Shown here piece by piece: positions 53,737-62,196 of a DNA stretch of 64,000 bases (within the stretch, counting starts at the first letter, position 1; each line of letters starts with the position of its first letter). The translations under genes and the position numbers were made by a program. Under the pieces are notes generated by a model that was given only the letters and a program-made list of their open reading frames with translations, had not been told where the DNA came from and searched no databases. The stretch is from the NCBI RefSeq assembly GCF_003635165.1, contig NZ_ML058620.1, positions 41,117 to 105,116 on the forward strand, written 5' to 3'. The DNA is from Burkholderia sp. Nafp2/4-1b. GTDB lineage: Bacteria; Pseudomonadota; Gammaproteobacteria; Burkholderiales; Burkholderiaceae.

Positions 53737-54036
53737 TCACTCTTGAATGAGAAAGCGATTTCGGTTCTTGGCGTCCTTGATCCAGGCGGGCGCACGACCG
53801 CGGCCGGACCAGGTTGCGCCGGTCTTGGGATCGCGATACTTGGCTTCTACGGGGGCGTTGGCGTGCTTCGCAGATCGAGTGCGGCGCGCTCCAAAGATGT
53901 CTTTCTCGGTAATCCCATATTCGGCTACCTTAGCGCGAATGTCGTCGACGATAGCTTGGAACTCCGCTAAGCGGGCGGCTTCGGTCTTTTCTGCTAGCGC
54001 TTCCATCTGGGCTTTCAAGTCTTTGTAGCTGGCCAT
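53737..54036 (-). CDS. H-NS-family nucleoid protein
   Basis: A 99-residue H-NS/BpH3-type silencer. An N-terminal oligomerisation coiled coil (KDLKAQMEALAEKTEAARLAEFQAIVDDIRAKVAEYGI) is followed by the C-terminal DNA-binding motif KYRDPKTGATWSGRGRAPAWI with its minor-groove loop. Such proteins bind AT-rich foreign DNA. Its location in the lower-GC accessory segment suggests it silences or tunes this segment. GGAGGAAGA precedes the start. Confidence 0.92.
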   Translation of the reverse strand: MASYKDLKAQMEALAEKTEAARLAEFQAIVDDIRAKVAEYGITEKDIFGARRTRSAKHANAPVEAKYRDPKTGATWSGRGRAPAWIKDAKNRNRFLIQE

Positions 54037-54271
54037 CTTCTCTTCCTCCTGGCGGAATGCACGGGCACATGATATAGGTTTGCTGAAGGAAAGTGGGGAT
54101 AGAGTGTGTGTCTTGAGCGGTAGAGACTGCCTCGAGGTCGATCATCGAGCGCATTCATCATTGCCGCCCGATGATTATTGCGCCCACCAGGTCGTTCTCG
54201 CCCCGTGATTCCGGTGTGCTCGACGTTCAGCGCTGTATAGCTCTCATCTTAGCAACAGGGATCAACTGCAC

Positions 54272-55186
54272 ATGGCGCGCCTAGGAATCGAACGAGAAAG
54301 TGGACTGGTTTATGAGGGGCGCGATAACGCTTCGTATTTGGTCGTGCCTCCGCCAGTGCTGTCTCAATGCGTTCTGGTGCAATCGCCAGCCGACCTTGAA
54401 AGAATGCCTGCAAGTATCGATAGCGTGCCGTTCTCGTGGATATTCCGCGAGGACTCGTTTGATGCAGTGTCGCGCGTTCGAAGGGGGCGGGTATTTCAAA
54501 AACAGGGAAACTCCAACCAAGAGATGTGCGTCGTCAACGCTCACTCGAACTTGGTCTCCGATATCGCGAGCGGGCGTAACGACGGCCGAATTGCAAAGCG
54601 ATTGAACCTGTACCTAGAGTGCCAGGAACTCTTGGGCAAGCCGGAGCGAGGCGAAGGGCTGCAGCTTGCGATCGGCACTGCGGTTGCGTATTCCTTGTGG
54701 CGCATTGTGCAAGTCGAGCGGACTGTCGCTCACGATGTCATGGTGACGCTGCGCGCCGAGTCTGCGATAGGAATACTTCCCGAGATCGACGAGACACGGG
54801 TTCATCCCGAGAGCCTTCAGGCAATCCGCGTTGCGGTCAAGCGCGTCCTAGACGTCGCCTATCGGGAAATCCCGACATCGGTTGTCGATCAATGTCGGAA
54901 CGCGTGTGCGGCCATGGCATCGCATTGGCTCTATCAAAAGAATGGGGAGGATCAGATCCTGGAGAAGGATCTAGGTAAGGTCATAGCCGCCATCCAAAAG
55001 CATGTTGGCTTTGACGAGTCACGTACCCTGTGTTCGGCACTGGAGATCGTAAATAGACTGCACCCAAGGGGAAAACACAACGAGACCCATCGATATGGCC
55101 TGCGGGATGTTACAGAAGAAGATGCGGCACTAGCGGTTCACGCCACCGGCTTCGTGATTCGAGAATTCGGATGGGCCAAGCGTTAA
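54272..55186 (+). CDS. Hypothetical protein
   Basis: A 304-residue soluble protein with no recognisable motif. The C-terminal half is helical and contains a Cys pair (DQCRNACAAM) and HPRGKHNETHRYGLRDVTEEDA. GC is lower than in neighbouring core genes, as for other genes of this segment. A start at the ATG is natural (MARLGIERESGLVYEGRDN), though no strong ribosome site is seen. Confidence 0.5.
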   Translation: MARLGIERESGLVYEGRDNASYLVVPPPVLSQCVLVQSPADLERMPASIDSVPFSWIFREDSFDAVSRVRRGRVFQKQGNSNQEMCVVNAHSNLVSDIASGRNDGRIAKRLNLYLECQELLGKPERGEGLQLAIGTAVAYSLWRIVQVERTVAHDVMVTLRAESAIGILPEIDETRVHPESLQAIRVAVKRVLDVAYREIPTSVVDQCRNACAAMASHWLYQKNGEDQILEKDLGKVIAAIQKHVGFDESRTLCSALEIVNRLHPRGKHNETHRYGLRDVTEEDAALAVHATGFVIREFGWAKR

Positions 55187-55670
55187 AGGGGGGCGTAGTC
55201 GCTCTTCCATAACGACGATTCTCCGATGGTCGATCATCGTGCCGAGCACGTCCTGCATGATTTGGAGCAAGCGCTCTGCCCCGGGCGCTTTTATTCCGTT
55301 TGCACGCTGCGCAGCTCGGTCACTGCACTGCGCGCGCCTCCTGACTCACGATGAAAGTTTTCCCTGGGGATGGCCCACTTCGAACACCATACTCCCCGTC
55401 ACGCGTCGGCCGAGCCCCGAGCCGCCCGCCGAGAGGGCCGCCCCTTCCCCTGGAAGGGCTTCGGTTAGTGACCGCTGGCGCGGACGGGCATGACAGGTGG
55501 CGCGCTGGGGAAATCCGGACGACCACGGGGGTAGGGTTGAGACAGTCCGGCGCGGTGGCGAAGATAGAGCCGCAACCCGAACGTTTACCGGAACCATTCG
55601 ATTACCCTGAATGGTGGCGGAGCAGCGAGCCTTCGCAGGCAGGGGCTTCGGCCGCCGGCCGTGTCCGGGA
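55187..55670. other. Intergenic region, no gene seen
   Basis: About 480 bases between the hypothetical gene and the TehA-like gene. A frame of about 190 residues crosses it on the plus strand but has no family features or ribosome site. I see no repeat or RNA. Confidence 0.4.
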
Positions 55671-56669
55671 TTACGGGATCACTCCAGCGGATGGCAGTAA
55701 CCGGCCTTGCCAGGTTAGATGCAAAGTGCCCAGCAACAAGCCGCCAATAACCAACGAGGCGCCTACCAGAGTGAGCGGCGCCAACACCGCGGTTACGGTA
55801 CTTGGTGACCGTTCATGCAGTCGCAACGCCAAATTCGCCAACGCGGCTACGCCGAAGCTGAACGACCAGTACGATGGCGAAAAGGTATCCCGCCAAATCC
55901 ACGGCAACAACCGCAGCGCCAAGCCTGCCTGATACAAACCATATCCCAACAGCATTTGCACAAAAAAGTCGGCCGCCTCCAGCCGCAGGCTGGTATAGCA
56001 GACGCCGGCTACTACTGCCGGCGCGACTTGAATCCCCAGCAGCGGTCGCTGCGCCTCTGGTAAAGGTGTGTGGGTAGCTGCGCGGCTGAGTATCATTGAC
56101 TCCAGCGCAAGCCACGAAAACATTCCTGCACCGAAAAACAATACACCGAGCTGGCTCCATCCGAACGCCGCACTCGACATGCCAGCCACAAGATTTTGTG
56201 CCACCGCGGGCAGATAGACTGCTGCGGTAACGCTCGTCGGCGCGTGACCTCCCTTCCAGAAACGCCCATAGACCCACAAACCCAAGGCCACCTGCCATAT
56301 GAGGCCGGAGAGCCATAGCACCATTCCCGCTTGCCGCGACCAGAAAAGCAGTGCCACCGAGGCAAGCATAGTTGATACTGGCCCCAGTGCCGCCAACGAA
56401 GAACTCAATGGGTCGCGCATCTCCGCCAAAGCTGCGTTTCGACGCCAGCACCACTTAGACACGTAGGCCAATAACAGCACAGCCCAGATCAGTAAACCCA
56501 GCACACCGAACCAACGTGACGGCTTTATTGCGCTCGGCCATATCCGCTCAGCGACCAGCCACGCCTGCGAAAGAGCTAAGGTTCCGACTGCCATGCCGAA
56601 GAAGGCGACCGGAACGGCAGTCAGTTTGCCGATGACGGTATCGAACAGAAACCGTAGCTTGCAGTTCAA
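55671..56669 (-). CDS. TehA/SLAC1-type membrane protein
   Basis: A 332-residue inner-membrane protein with about ten hydrophobic helices. AVPVAFFGMAVGTLALSQAW opens the first helix with the phenylalanine/glycine pattern of the TDT family. LLLGTLHLTWQGRL closes the last. The family includes TehA (tellurite resistance), dicarboxylate carriers and plant SLAC1 anion channels. No tehB methyltransferase is adjacent. It reads in the same direction as the DJ-1-like gene, with 112 bases and a hairpin between them. Confidence 0.78.
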   Translation of the reverse strand: MNCKLRFLFDTVIGKLTAVPVAFFGMAVGTLALSQAWLVAERIWPSAIKPSRWFGVLGLLIWAVLLLAYVSKWCWRRNAALAEMRDPLSSSLAALGPVSTMLASVALLFWSRQAGMVLWLSGLIWQVALGLWVYGRFWKGGHAPTSVTAAVYLPAVAQNLVAGMSSAAFGWSQLGVLFFGAGMFSWLALESMILSRAATHTPLPEAQRPLLGIQVAPAVVAGVCYTSLRLEAADFFVQMLLGYGLYQAGLALRLLPWIWRDTFSPSYWSFSFGVAALANLALRLHERSPSTVTAVLAPLTLVGASLVIGGLLLGTLHLTWQGRLLPSAGVIP

Positions 56670-56747
56670 GGGAAACTCCTAGTTTAAGCGCGACAGCAGT
56701 GCCACTTTTCCGTAACAATTTCTTCCACAGTGATATTTGGTGAAAAC

Positions 56748-56773
56748 GCATGGCCCGCCAGGCGGGCCATGCG
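56748..56773. terminator. Hairpin downstream of the DJ-1-like gene
   Basis: CGCATGGCCCGCC and GGCGGGCCATGCG are perfect arms with almost no loop, just beyond the stop at 56782. No long T-run follows. Confidence 0.55.
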
Positions 56774-56781
56774 TCACCGGC

Positions 56782-57489
56782 TTACTGTGCCTTCAGTCGC
56801 TCAGCCAATGCTTGCGCCAGCGGTGCTGCAGAAGCAGGGCTCTGACCGGTCATCAGCGGGCCGTCAACCACAACGTTCGGCTCCCAATTGGCCTTGCTCA
56901 CGTAGTTGGCGCCGCGGTTCTTCAGTTCGTCTTCCAGGGAGAACAGCAGGTGCTTGTCCAGTTCGATCTCACCATCTTCGGCGTTCTTGAAGCCCGTCAG
57001 GCTTACACCCTTGACCAGGTATTCGCCGTTGTCCTTCTTGACATCGCGCAGGATGGCCGGAGCATGGCAGACCATTGCGATCGGACGCTGTTCGGCGTGG
57101 AATTCCTTGATCAGCTTGATGAGGAAGGAGTCGGAAGCCAGATCCCACAGCAGGCCGTAACCGCCCGGCACGAACAGTGCATCGAAGCCGGTGTAGTCGA
57201 TGTTGCGCAGCTTGCGGGTGTTCTTGGCCGCGTACAGCGCCACCGGATCCTTCAGGAACCGCTCGGTGTATTCTGTCGTGAACGGCACCTTGTGACTCAA
57301 CAGATCGATCGGTGCTTCGCCGCCCTGGGGGGATGCCAGCACTACTTCATAGCCTGCTTCGGTCAGAATGTAGTAAGGGGCAGCCAATTCGGTGAACCAG
57401 GTGCCGGTGTGCTTGCCGCTGATGCCCATTTCGTCCAACGAACTCATCACCAGCAGTACGCGCTTTTGCTTGTTTCCAGTTGCTTTCAT
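56782..57489 (-). CDS. DJ-1/PfpI-type hydrolase (Hsp31/glyoxalase III-like)
   Basis: A 235-residue type 1 glutamine amidotransferase-like protein. The nucleophile elbow AMVCHAPAIL places C141-H142, and E34 in TGTWFTELAAPY is the partner glutamate typical of Hsp31-like methylglyoxal-handling members. A 22-base palindrome lies 61 bases upstream and a disrupted AhpD gene lies beyond. It probably detoxifies reactive carbonyls or electrophiles. Confidence 0.88.
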   Translation of the reverse strand: MKATGNKQKRVLLVMSSLDEMGISGKHTGTWFTELAAPYYILTEAGYEVVLASPQGGEAPIDLLSHKVPFTTEYTERFLKDPVALYAAKNTRKLRNIDYTGFDALFVPGGYGLLWDLASDSFLIKLIKEFHAEQRPIAMVCHAPAILRDVKKDNGEYLVKGVSLTGFKNAEDGEIELDKHLLFSLEDELKNRGANYVSKANWEPNVVVDGPLMTGQSPASAAPLAQALAERLKAQ

Positions 57490-57550
57490 GGTATTTCCCT
57501 TTTGACTACTGCTACGGATAGAGGCTGGCCGTGGGTCAGCCCCGCGATTT

Positions 57551-57572
57551 GCTTACCAACTAGTTGGTAAGC
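57551..57572. promoter_or_regulatory. Perfect palindromic operator
   Basis: A perfect 22-base inverted repeat with core TTACCAACTAGTTGGTAA and one more GC pair on each side. It has the style of a TetR-family operator and sits upstream of the DJ-1-like gene. No TetR gene is nearby. Confidence 0.75.
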
Positions 57573-57592
57573 CGAAAGACACACAAAAAAAT

Positions 57593-57809
57593 CTATCCAG
57601 TCTTATTGCCCCAGCAGGCCGTGTGAGCTTCCAGAACTCGGGCCGTATAAGTTAGTGCAGCACCGGACATTGAGTGCGATCGCCACGCCAAGGGTCTCGG
57701 AGATTTCCTCCAATCACGCTTCCTGGTCGACCGCCTTCTTCGTGTGCAGTGCGATGCAGCCGTCACAGCATGTCGTGACGGCCACCGCCAAGCCGACCAA
57801 GTGGTGCAT
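57593..57809 (-). pseudogene. AhpD/carboxymuconolactone decarboxylase-like pseudogene
   Basis: On the minus strand HHLVGLAVAVTTCCDGCIAL and HTKKAVDQEA match the CxxC region of small AhpD-family proteins. An in-frame TGA follows DQEA. LEEISETLGVAIALN continues, then one frameshift leads to GAALTYTARVLEA near the C-terminus. Stop codon plus frameshift make it non-functional. Confidence 0.75.
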
Positions 57810-58194
57810 TCGGTCTAAAGCTTGCTAGCCTTGGCAGGCGCGCGTTCGATGGTGATTAGGCGTGGCAATACGTCGGGGGTGATGTATGCAAAATCGCCGA
57901 CTTTGCCCAGCAGTGCGTCTCGATAGGCGTTCCTGTCTTGCATCACAATCTGTGCTCCGCTGAGGTCAGAGGGGGCTACCATCCATGCACCCTCGAACGC
58001 ACAGTCCATGGGCGTAATATTGGCTTTTTTCCGCCGCAGCGGCAACGCAGATAAACTGCCTAAAACTGAAAGAAAAACTTTGTCGTGGCTGGATCGGTGC
58101 GGCGTAAGTGCCCCGTTGCTATCTTCCCGCGCCGGGTAATCGGGGGCCGTGGCTGGGTAGGAGTACCTGCAGTCGGGGCTGTTATCTGAGAGGG

Positions 58195-58530
58195 TGCGTT
58201 GCCGGGGCTGATGAGTTCGTCGATCTGCATGCGGCCGAAGCCGATACCGTCTCCGCGCACGGACGCTATATCGCAACAGAGCGGCGAATGCTGTCTTTCG
58301 TCGAAATCTCGACGATTCTGCGCACGGGCCATCACCGTGCGTGGCTACTGTCGCGTCATGAGATTCGCGACGTGGTGGCGGTGCACCTGATCGGTCCGCA
58401 CTTCGGCCTGACACAGGACTACATCCGCAAACAACTCGGCATCCGTTTTGCCGTCGACAACCGTCGTAGGATTGACGAACCGGGACTTGTCTACCGGCCT
58501 GTCGAAACGACGCTTTCCAACACTGCCTGA
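58195..58530 (+). pseudogene. C-terminal relic of an NAD-dependent epimerase/reductase
   Basis: The plus-strand frame reads VDLHAAEADTVSAHGRYIA, ISTILRTG, and ends LGIRFAVDNRRRIDEPGLVY then RPVETTL. That is the C-terminal pattern of extended SDR proteins (dihydroflavonol reductase type), where the final box is RPLEETL. The N-terminal Rossmann half is absent. Confidence 0.5.
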
Positions 58531-58890
58531 CTGGGCGGAGCGCCGCTCTGGCTCACGCAGTCCGAGAAACATCGCTTCTTGCAGCGCCATAGCGAAGAAG
58601 TGCATACAGTTCAGACAGCTGAGCCTCGATGGCAGCGCCAAGGCCGATCCCGCGGACGATTGACACCGCCGCGAGTGGCAAGGCGCTGCGGGCCTACGCC
58701 CTTCGCGCGTCGCCACGCATATCCATCACGTCGATCAGGAGGTCAAAGAACCAGGCGCGACACGCTTTATCCACGGCTGCCCATCACAGCGTCGGCCTCC
58801 ACACTTGGCCGACGATTCGATTAGCGCGGTGGCTCAGCTTTACTTCGACACGGACACTTTGACTGATTGCAAGCTCAAGTGTGGGTCCTC
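58531..58890. other. Intergenic region, no gene seen
   Basis: About 360 bases between the epimerase relic and the exported RidA gene. Several open frames exist but none has recognisable features. Confidence 0.4.
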
Positions 58891-59340
58891 TCATTTGGAT
58901 GCAATGCACTCGACCTCGACGCGCGCACCCAAGGCCAGCCCATCCGCGCCTAGGGCACTTCTCGCCGGATACTTGCCTTCGGTGAGATAGCTCTTGTAGA
59001 TCTTGTTGAAGGCCGGCCATTCCACCATGTCGGCGAGAAATGCCGTGCACTTGACCAAGTTGTCCATCGTGTAGCCGTTTGCTTCGAGAACGGTCTTGAT
59101 GTTTCGCATGGTCTGATGCGACTCGGCCTCCAGACCACCCACGGCGAGTTTCTGTGTGGCCGGTACGAGCCCGACTTGACCCGACAGATAAAGCGTGTCT
59201 CCGACCTTGACGGCTTCCGAGAAGGGGAATCCCCCTTTCAAAACCATGCCGGAGTTGAGATATTGCGGCGCGGCGGTGGCTACGGAAGAAGCAACAACGG
59301 CGGTGAGGGCGCCGGCAAGCAGCGCATAGACGTTCTTCAT
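58891..59340 (-). CDS. Exported RidA-family protein
   Basis: A 149-residue RidA/YjgF-fold protein with an N-terminal signal peptide (MKNVYALLAGALTAVVASSVATA), unusual for a normally cytoplasmic imine deaminase family. The core has VGDTLYLSGQVGLVP, QTMRNIKTVLEANGY, and the active-site arginine in YPARSALG with glutamate in VEVECIA. It probably acts in the periplasm. It reads in the same direction as the DUF1330, SDR and second RidA genes upstream. Confidence 0.88.
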   Translation of the reverse strand: MKNVYALLAGALTAVVASSVATAAPQYLNSGMVLKGGFPFSEAVKVGDTLYLSGQVGLVPATQKLAVGGLEAESHQTMRNIKTVLEANGYTMDNLVKCTAFLADMVEWPAFNKIYKSYLTEGKYPARSALGADGLALGARVEVECIASK

Positions 59341-59559
59341 AATTTTCGTTTCGGTTGCCTACGTCCGAAATCCGTCGGTGCGCCCGACGCCCGGCGTACA
59401 GGGAATTTAGTCCGGTAATGGACGTCGCGGCTTGGCAAAATCGACCAAGATGGCGAGCATCACTGTGGTACGCGCGGACAACGAGCCGACGAGACACCAA
59501 CATAGCCGGTGGATCAAACCGTCAAGTGATCATCGCATGCTCGAAACAGCGGCAGGCTT

Positions 59560-59853
59560 CTATTCCTCGGAGCCCTCGATAATGAACAAGTTGCCGGTGG
59601 ACGCGCTCAAGCGGATCACCCGAGCCGACTGATACGCCTCGGACGTATACCACTCCTTGGCTCGCTCCAGCGAAGGAAACTCCAGGACAACTATGCGCTC
59701 CGTTGGCGGCGCTCCTTCAAGCGCATGTTTGGCACCGTTGCGTATCAGATACCTGCCGCCGTACGCAGCGATGGTGGCCGGCACCTGGGCTGCATACGGC
59801 TTGTATCGGTCGACGTCATCGACAGCTATTTGAGCAATGACATAGGCTTTCAA
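59560..59853 (-). CDS. DUF1330 protein, second copy
   Basis: A 97-residue protein (YVIAQIAVDDVDRYKPYAAQVP, GGRYLIRNGAKHALEG, RIVVLEFPSLERAKEWYTSEAYQ) matching DUF1330 more canonically than the one at 48062. In many catabolic clusters DUF1330 genes accompany SDR and RidA genes, as here; the role is unknown. Confidence 0.85.
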   Translation of the reverse strand: MKAYVIAQIAVDDVDRYKPYAAQVPATIAAYGGRYLIRNGAKHALEGAPPTERIVVLEFPSLERAKEWYTSEAYQSARVIRLSASTGNLFIIEGSEE

Positions 59854-59913
59854 GGGAATCCGCCTCGGTAGAAATGGTGATTGGTGTACGCTGGATCTGC
59901 ATCGCTGCGCGAT

Positions 59914-60693
59914 CTAGAAGGTGCCCGGGTATGCCGCGCCATCGATCAACAGATTCAGGCCGGAGATGAATCCCGCATGACTGCTGCAAAGGAATGCGCA
60001 GGCCTTTCCAAATTCATCCGGATTGCCGAAGCGACCGGCGGGAATCTTTTGCAGCCAATCCTGAGTAACGGCTTCCTCAGAGAGTCCAGTTGATTGAGAC
60101 TGCGCCTTCACTATGGAGGTCAGGCGATCCGTTGCGAAGGAGCCAGGCAACAGATTGTTTATCGTCACATTGTTGGCGATCGTCTTACGCGCAAGTCCAG
60201 CGACGAAACCTGTCAGACCGCTACGCGCACCGTTGGACAGTCCAAGACTGTCGATAGGGGCCTTCACTGCCGAGGAGGTGATGTTCACGATGCGCCCGAA
60301 TTTGCGCTCCATCATTCCGTCGATCGTCAGTCGGATCATCTCGATGGGAGCGAGCATGTTGGCATCGAGGGCGTGGATCCAGTCATCACGCGACCACGAC
60401 CGGAAATCACCTGGCTTAGGGCCGCCCGCATTGTTCACGAGGATGTCAGGCGCCGGGCACGCCTTCAGCGCCAGTTCTCGCCCTGCCGGCGTGGTGATGT
60501 CTGCAACAACCGTCGTTACCTCTACGCCCGTCGCCTCGCGGATATCCTTGGCCGTCGCTTCAAGAGGGCCCTCGGACCTGGCAACGATGGTCAGAATGAC
60601 GCCGTCGTCCGCGAGTGCCATGGCGCAACTGCGTCCCAGTCCTTTGCTGCCGGCACATACCAGTGCCTTGCGACCGCGAATATTGAGATCCAT
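59914..60693 (-). CDS. SDR-family protein lacking the YxxxK motif
   Basis: A 259-residue short-chain dehydrogenase fold. The nucleotide-binding motif is ALVCAGSKGLGRSCA and NNAGG and TSSAVK are present. The catalytic YxxxK is replaced (GLSNGARSGLTGF), so tyrosine is lost and lysine becomes arginine. A subgroup of SDRs shares this change and may use another mechanism. It lies 10 bases after a RidA gene in the same direction. Confidence 0.88.
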   Translation of the reverse strand: MDLNIRGRKALVCAGSKGLGRSCAMALADDGVILTIVARSEGPLEATAKDIREATGVEVTTVVADITTPAGRELALKACPAPDILVNNAGGPKPGDFRSWSRDDWIHALDANMLAPIEMIRLTIDGMMERKFGRIVNITSSAVKAPIDSLGLSNGARSGLTGFVAGLARKTIANNVTINNLLPGSFATDRLTSIVKAQSQSTGLSEEAVTQDWLQKIPAGRFGNPDEFGKACAFLCSSHAGFISGLNLLIDGAAYPGTF

Positions 60694-60703
60694 GACCGCT
60701 CCC

Positions 60704-61096
60704 TTAGTCGCCGCTCAGCGCAACACACTCAATCTCGATGTCGAATTCCATCGGCCAGGAAGACATTGCCACGAACGTCCGAGCGGGGAAGTCTTTGGAG
60801 AAGAACTCGCGATAGACATCGTTCACGATCTTGTAATACGCCGAGTTGGTGATATAGATCGTTGCTTTGACCACGTTGTCCAGCGAAGAGCCTGCGGATT
60901 CCAGTGCGTACTTGATCGTGCTGAGACTCGCGCGCGTTTGCGTCTCAATATCGCCCCTCACTAGAGCGCCCGTTTTATGGTCAATCGGTGGAACGCCAGA
61001 CACGAAAAGGAACTTGTCGGCCTTGACTACGAAGGACAGCGGCACGTCGAATTTTTCGCTAACGCCCGGAACGGGAACAATGGTCTTCTTACTCAT
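60704..61096 (-). CDS. RidA-family protein
   Basis: A 130-residue RidA-fold protein without a signal peptide. FLFVSGVPPIDHKTG, STIKYALESAGSSLDNVVKATIYI, and arginine plus glutamate in FPARTF and IEIECVAL are the active-site pattern. It probably hydrolyses reactive enamine/imine intermediates made by a partner enzyme. It is the first gene of the RidA-SDR-DUF1330 group. Confidence 0.85.
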   Translation of the reverse strand: MSKKTIVPVPGVSEKFDVPLSFVVKADKFLFVSGVPPIDHKTGALVRGDIETQTRASLSTIKYALESAGSSLDNVVKATIYITNSAYYKIVNDVYREFFSKDFPARTFVAMSSWPMEFDIEIECVALSGD

Positions 61097-61574
61097 GATT
61101 GAAGGTCCGTAAAAGGAGGCCAACGTCTCGGGGAAGAGCGCAGGGCGCTTGCGCGTTGGAATGGTTTGCTCGCTGAGAATTGATGGTAGGGACGATGTAT
61201 TCTTGGGTACAGAGGCAGTTACCGTTAATTTCTTAGGATGCAGTTCCACCGTGTGATCTCGAAAAATGTGACTTTCTGCGAAGCCGTCGGTCGCCAGACG
61301 AATACGGCCCCACATCGGAAAGCATGTCAAATTGGCGCTGAATAGCACCCAAGCGCCAGGAAACTGGACGACTACGCCCCTTCGCATACCAGTCGCGGCG
61401 GGCGGCACCACAGGCACTAACCGACCCCAAAGTGGCCAGCGTGAGTCCACGGCAAACGAAGCGGGGTCAATGCCGCATCAGGAACTCGAACGCGAACTGC
61501 GGCGAGCGGCTGCGCGACAACGGTAAGCGTGCAGAAATGGACGTCTGGAACTCTGTGACCTGAGCGGGCAGGCT

Positions 61575-61603
61575 ATGTCCACTGCTTTTAAATCAGTGGA
61601 CAT
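61575..61603. repeat. Inverted repeat, possible insertion-sequence end or terminator
   Basis: ATGTCCACTG and CAGTGGACAT flank a nine-base AT-rich centre (CTTTTAAAT). It could be a terminator-like hairpin or a relic of paired transposon ends. Confidence 0.45.
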
Positions 61604-61619
61604 CTTTCACGAGAGAAAA

Positions 61620-61880
61620 ACAAAAATGATAGGCCTGAAGGTCGGCAACGTCGGTCTGCATCTGGGCGGAGACCAGCGCGGTCAGCGGGCTGACAATCTG
61701 GGACGGCGCCGGCCGGACGACCTGCTACGGCGTGAGGTTGGCAGGGAATTGGAGGCCTGCGGGGAAGGAAAGGTCTTTCGCGGCCGGCGTCATCTGAACC
61801 AGCAACGTCTTGCCGGTGGCATCGCCGCTGTACGGAATGGCGAACTGGCCGCTGCCGCGCGATGAAATCGCGTGCAAGCC
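61620..61880 (-). pseudogene. Broken coding relic of unknown family
   Basis: The minus-strand frame reads RGSGQFAIPYSGDATGKTLL, then LSFPAGLQFPANLTP, then meets an in-frame TAG and continues VSPLTALVSAQMQTDVADLQ. The segment looks like a real protein C-terminus interrupted by a stop. I do not recognise the family with confidence. Confidence 0.4.
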
Positions 61881-62196
61881 AAGCGACTACCGGCGGATTA
61901 CGCGCTAGGAACACGAGTCAGTACTGGAAGCTGCGGAGTGAAAGCTGGATAGAATGCCGGATATGATGACGGTATGAAGGCCGGCTGTCAGCACGTGTTC
62001 GCGACGTTCAAACATCGGATGGGCTACACCCACTTCCTGACTCGTCGGTTTGCCAATGTGAGCACTGAAGTGTGCCTGCATGCGCTGGCTTACAACTTCA
62101 AGCGTGTAATAGCGATACTTGGGTTTCCTCGTCCACTGAAATTCGGTAACGTGCTCGCTATTGCGCGCGAACGTACGCGCTTCAACGGATTCCAGC

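Larger units (their letters stand above)
57490..58184. other. Region with an operator and gene relics
   Basis: Upstream of the DJ-1-like gene: the palindrome (57551-57572) and an AhpD-type pseudogene (57593-57809). A short minus-strand frame at 57815-58012 ends DVLPRLITIERAPAKASKL and looks protein-like, but I cannot place it and see no ribosome site. Confidence 0.45.
61097..62196. other. Region of gene relics
   Basis: About 1.1 kb without an intact gene. It holds an inverted repeat at 61575-61603, a broken coding relic at 61620-61880, and the LysR promoter at the right end. Other frames lack recognisable features. Confidence 0.5.

Noticed and set aside
53911..53927. Sequence matching the iteron consensus on the minus strand (GGTAGCCGAATATGGGA)
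   Set aside because: It encodes the conserved KVAEYGI segment of the H-NS protein, so codon constraint can explain it; kept only as a weak candidate.
54170..54186. ATTATTGCGCCCACC as a possible opposite Tn7-type end
   Set aside because: Only the CGCCCA part fits and no TnsB-type repeats accompany it.
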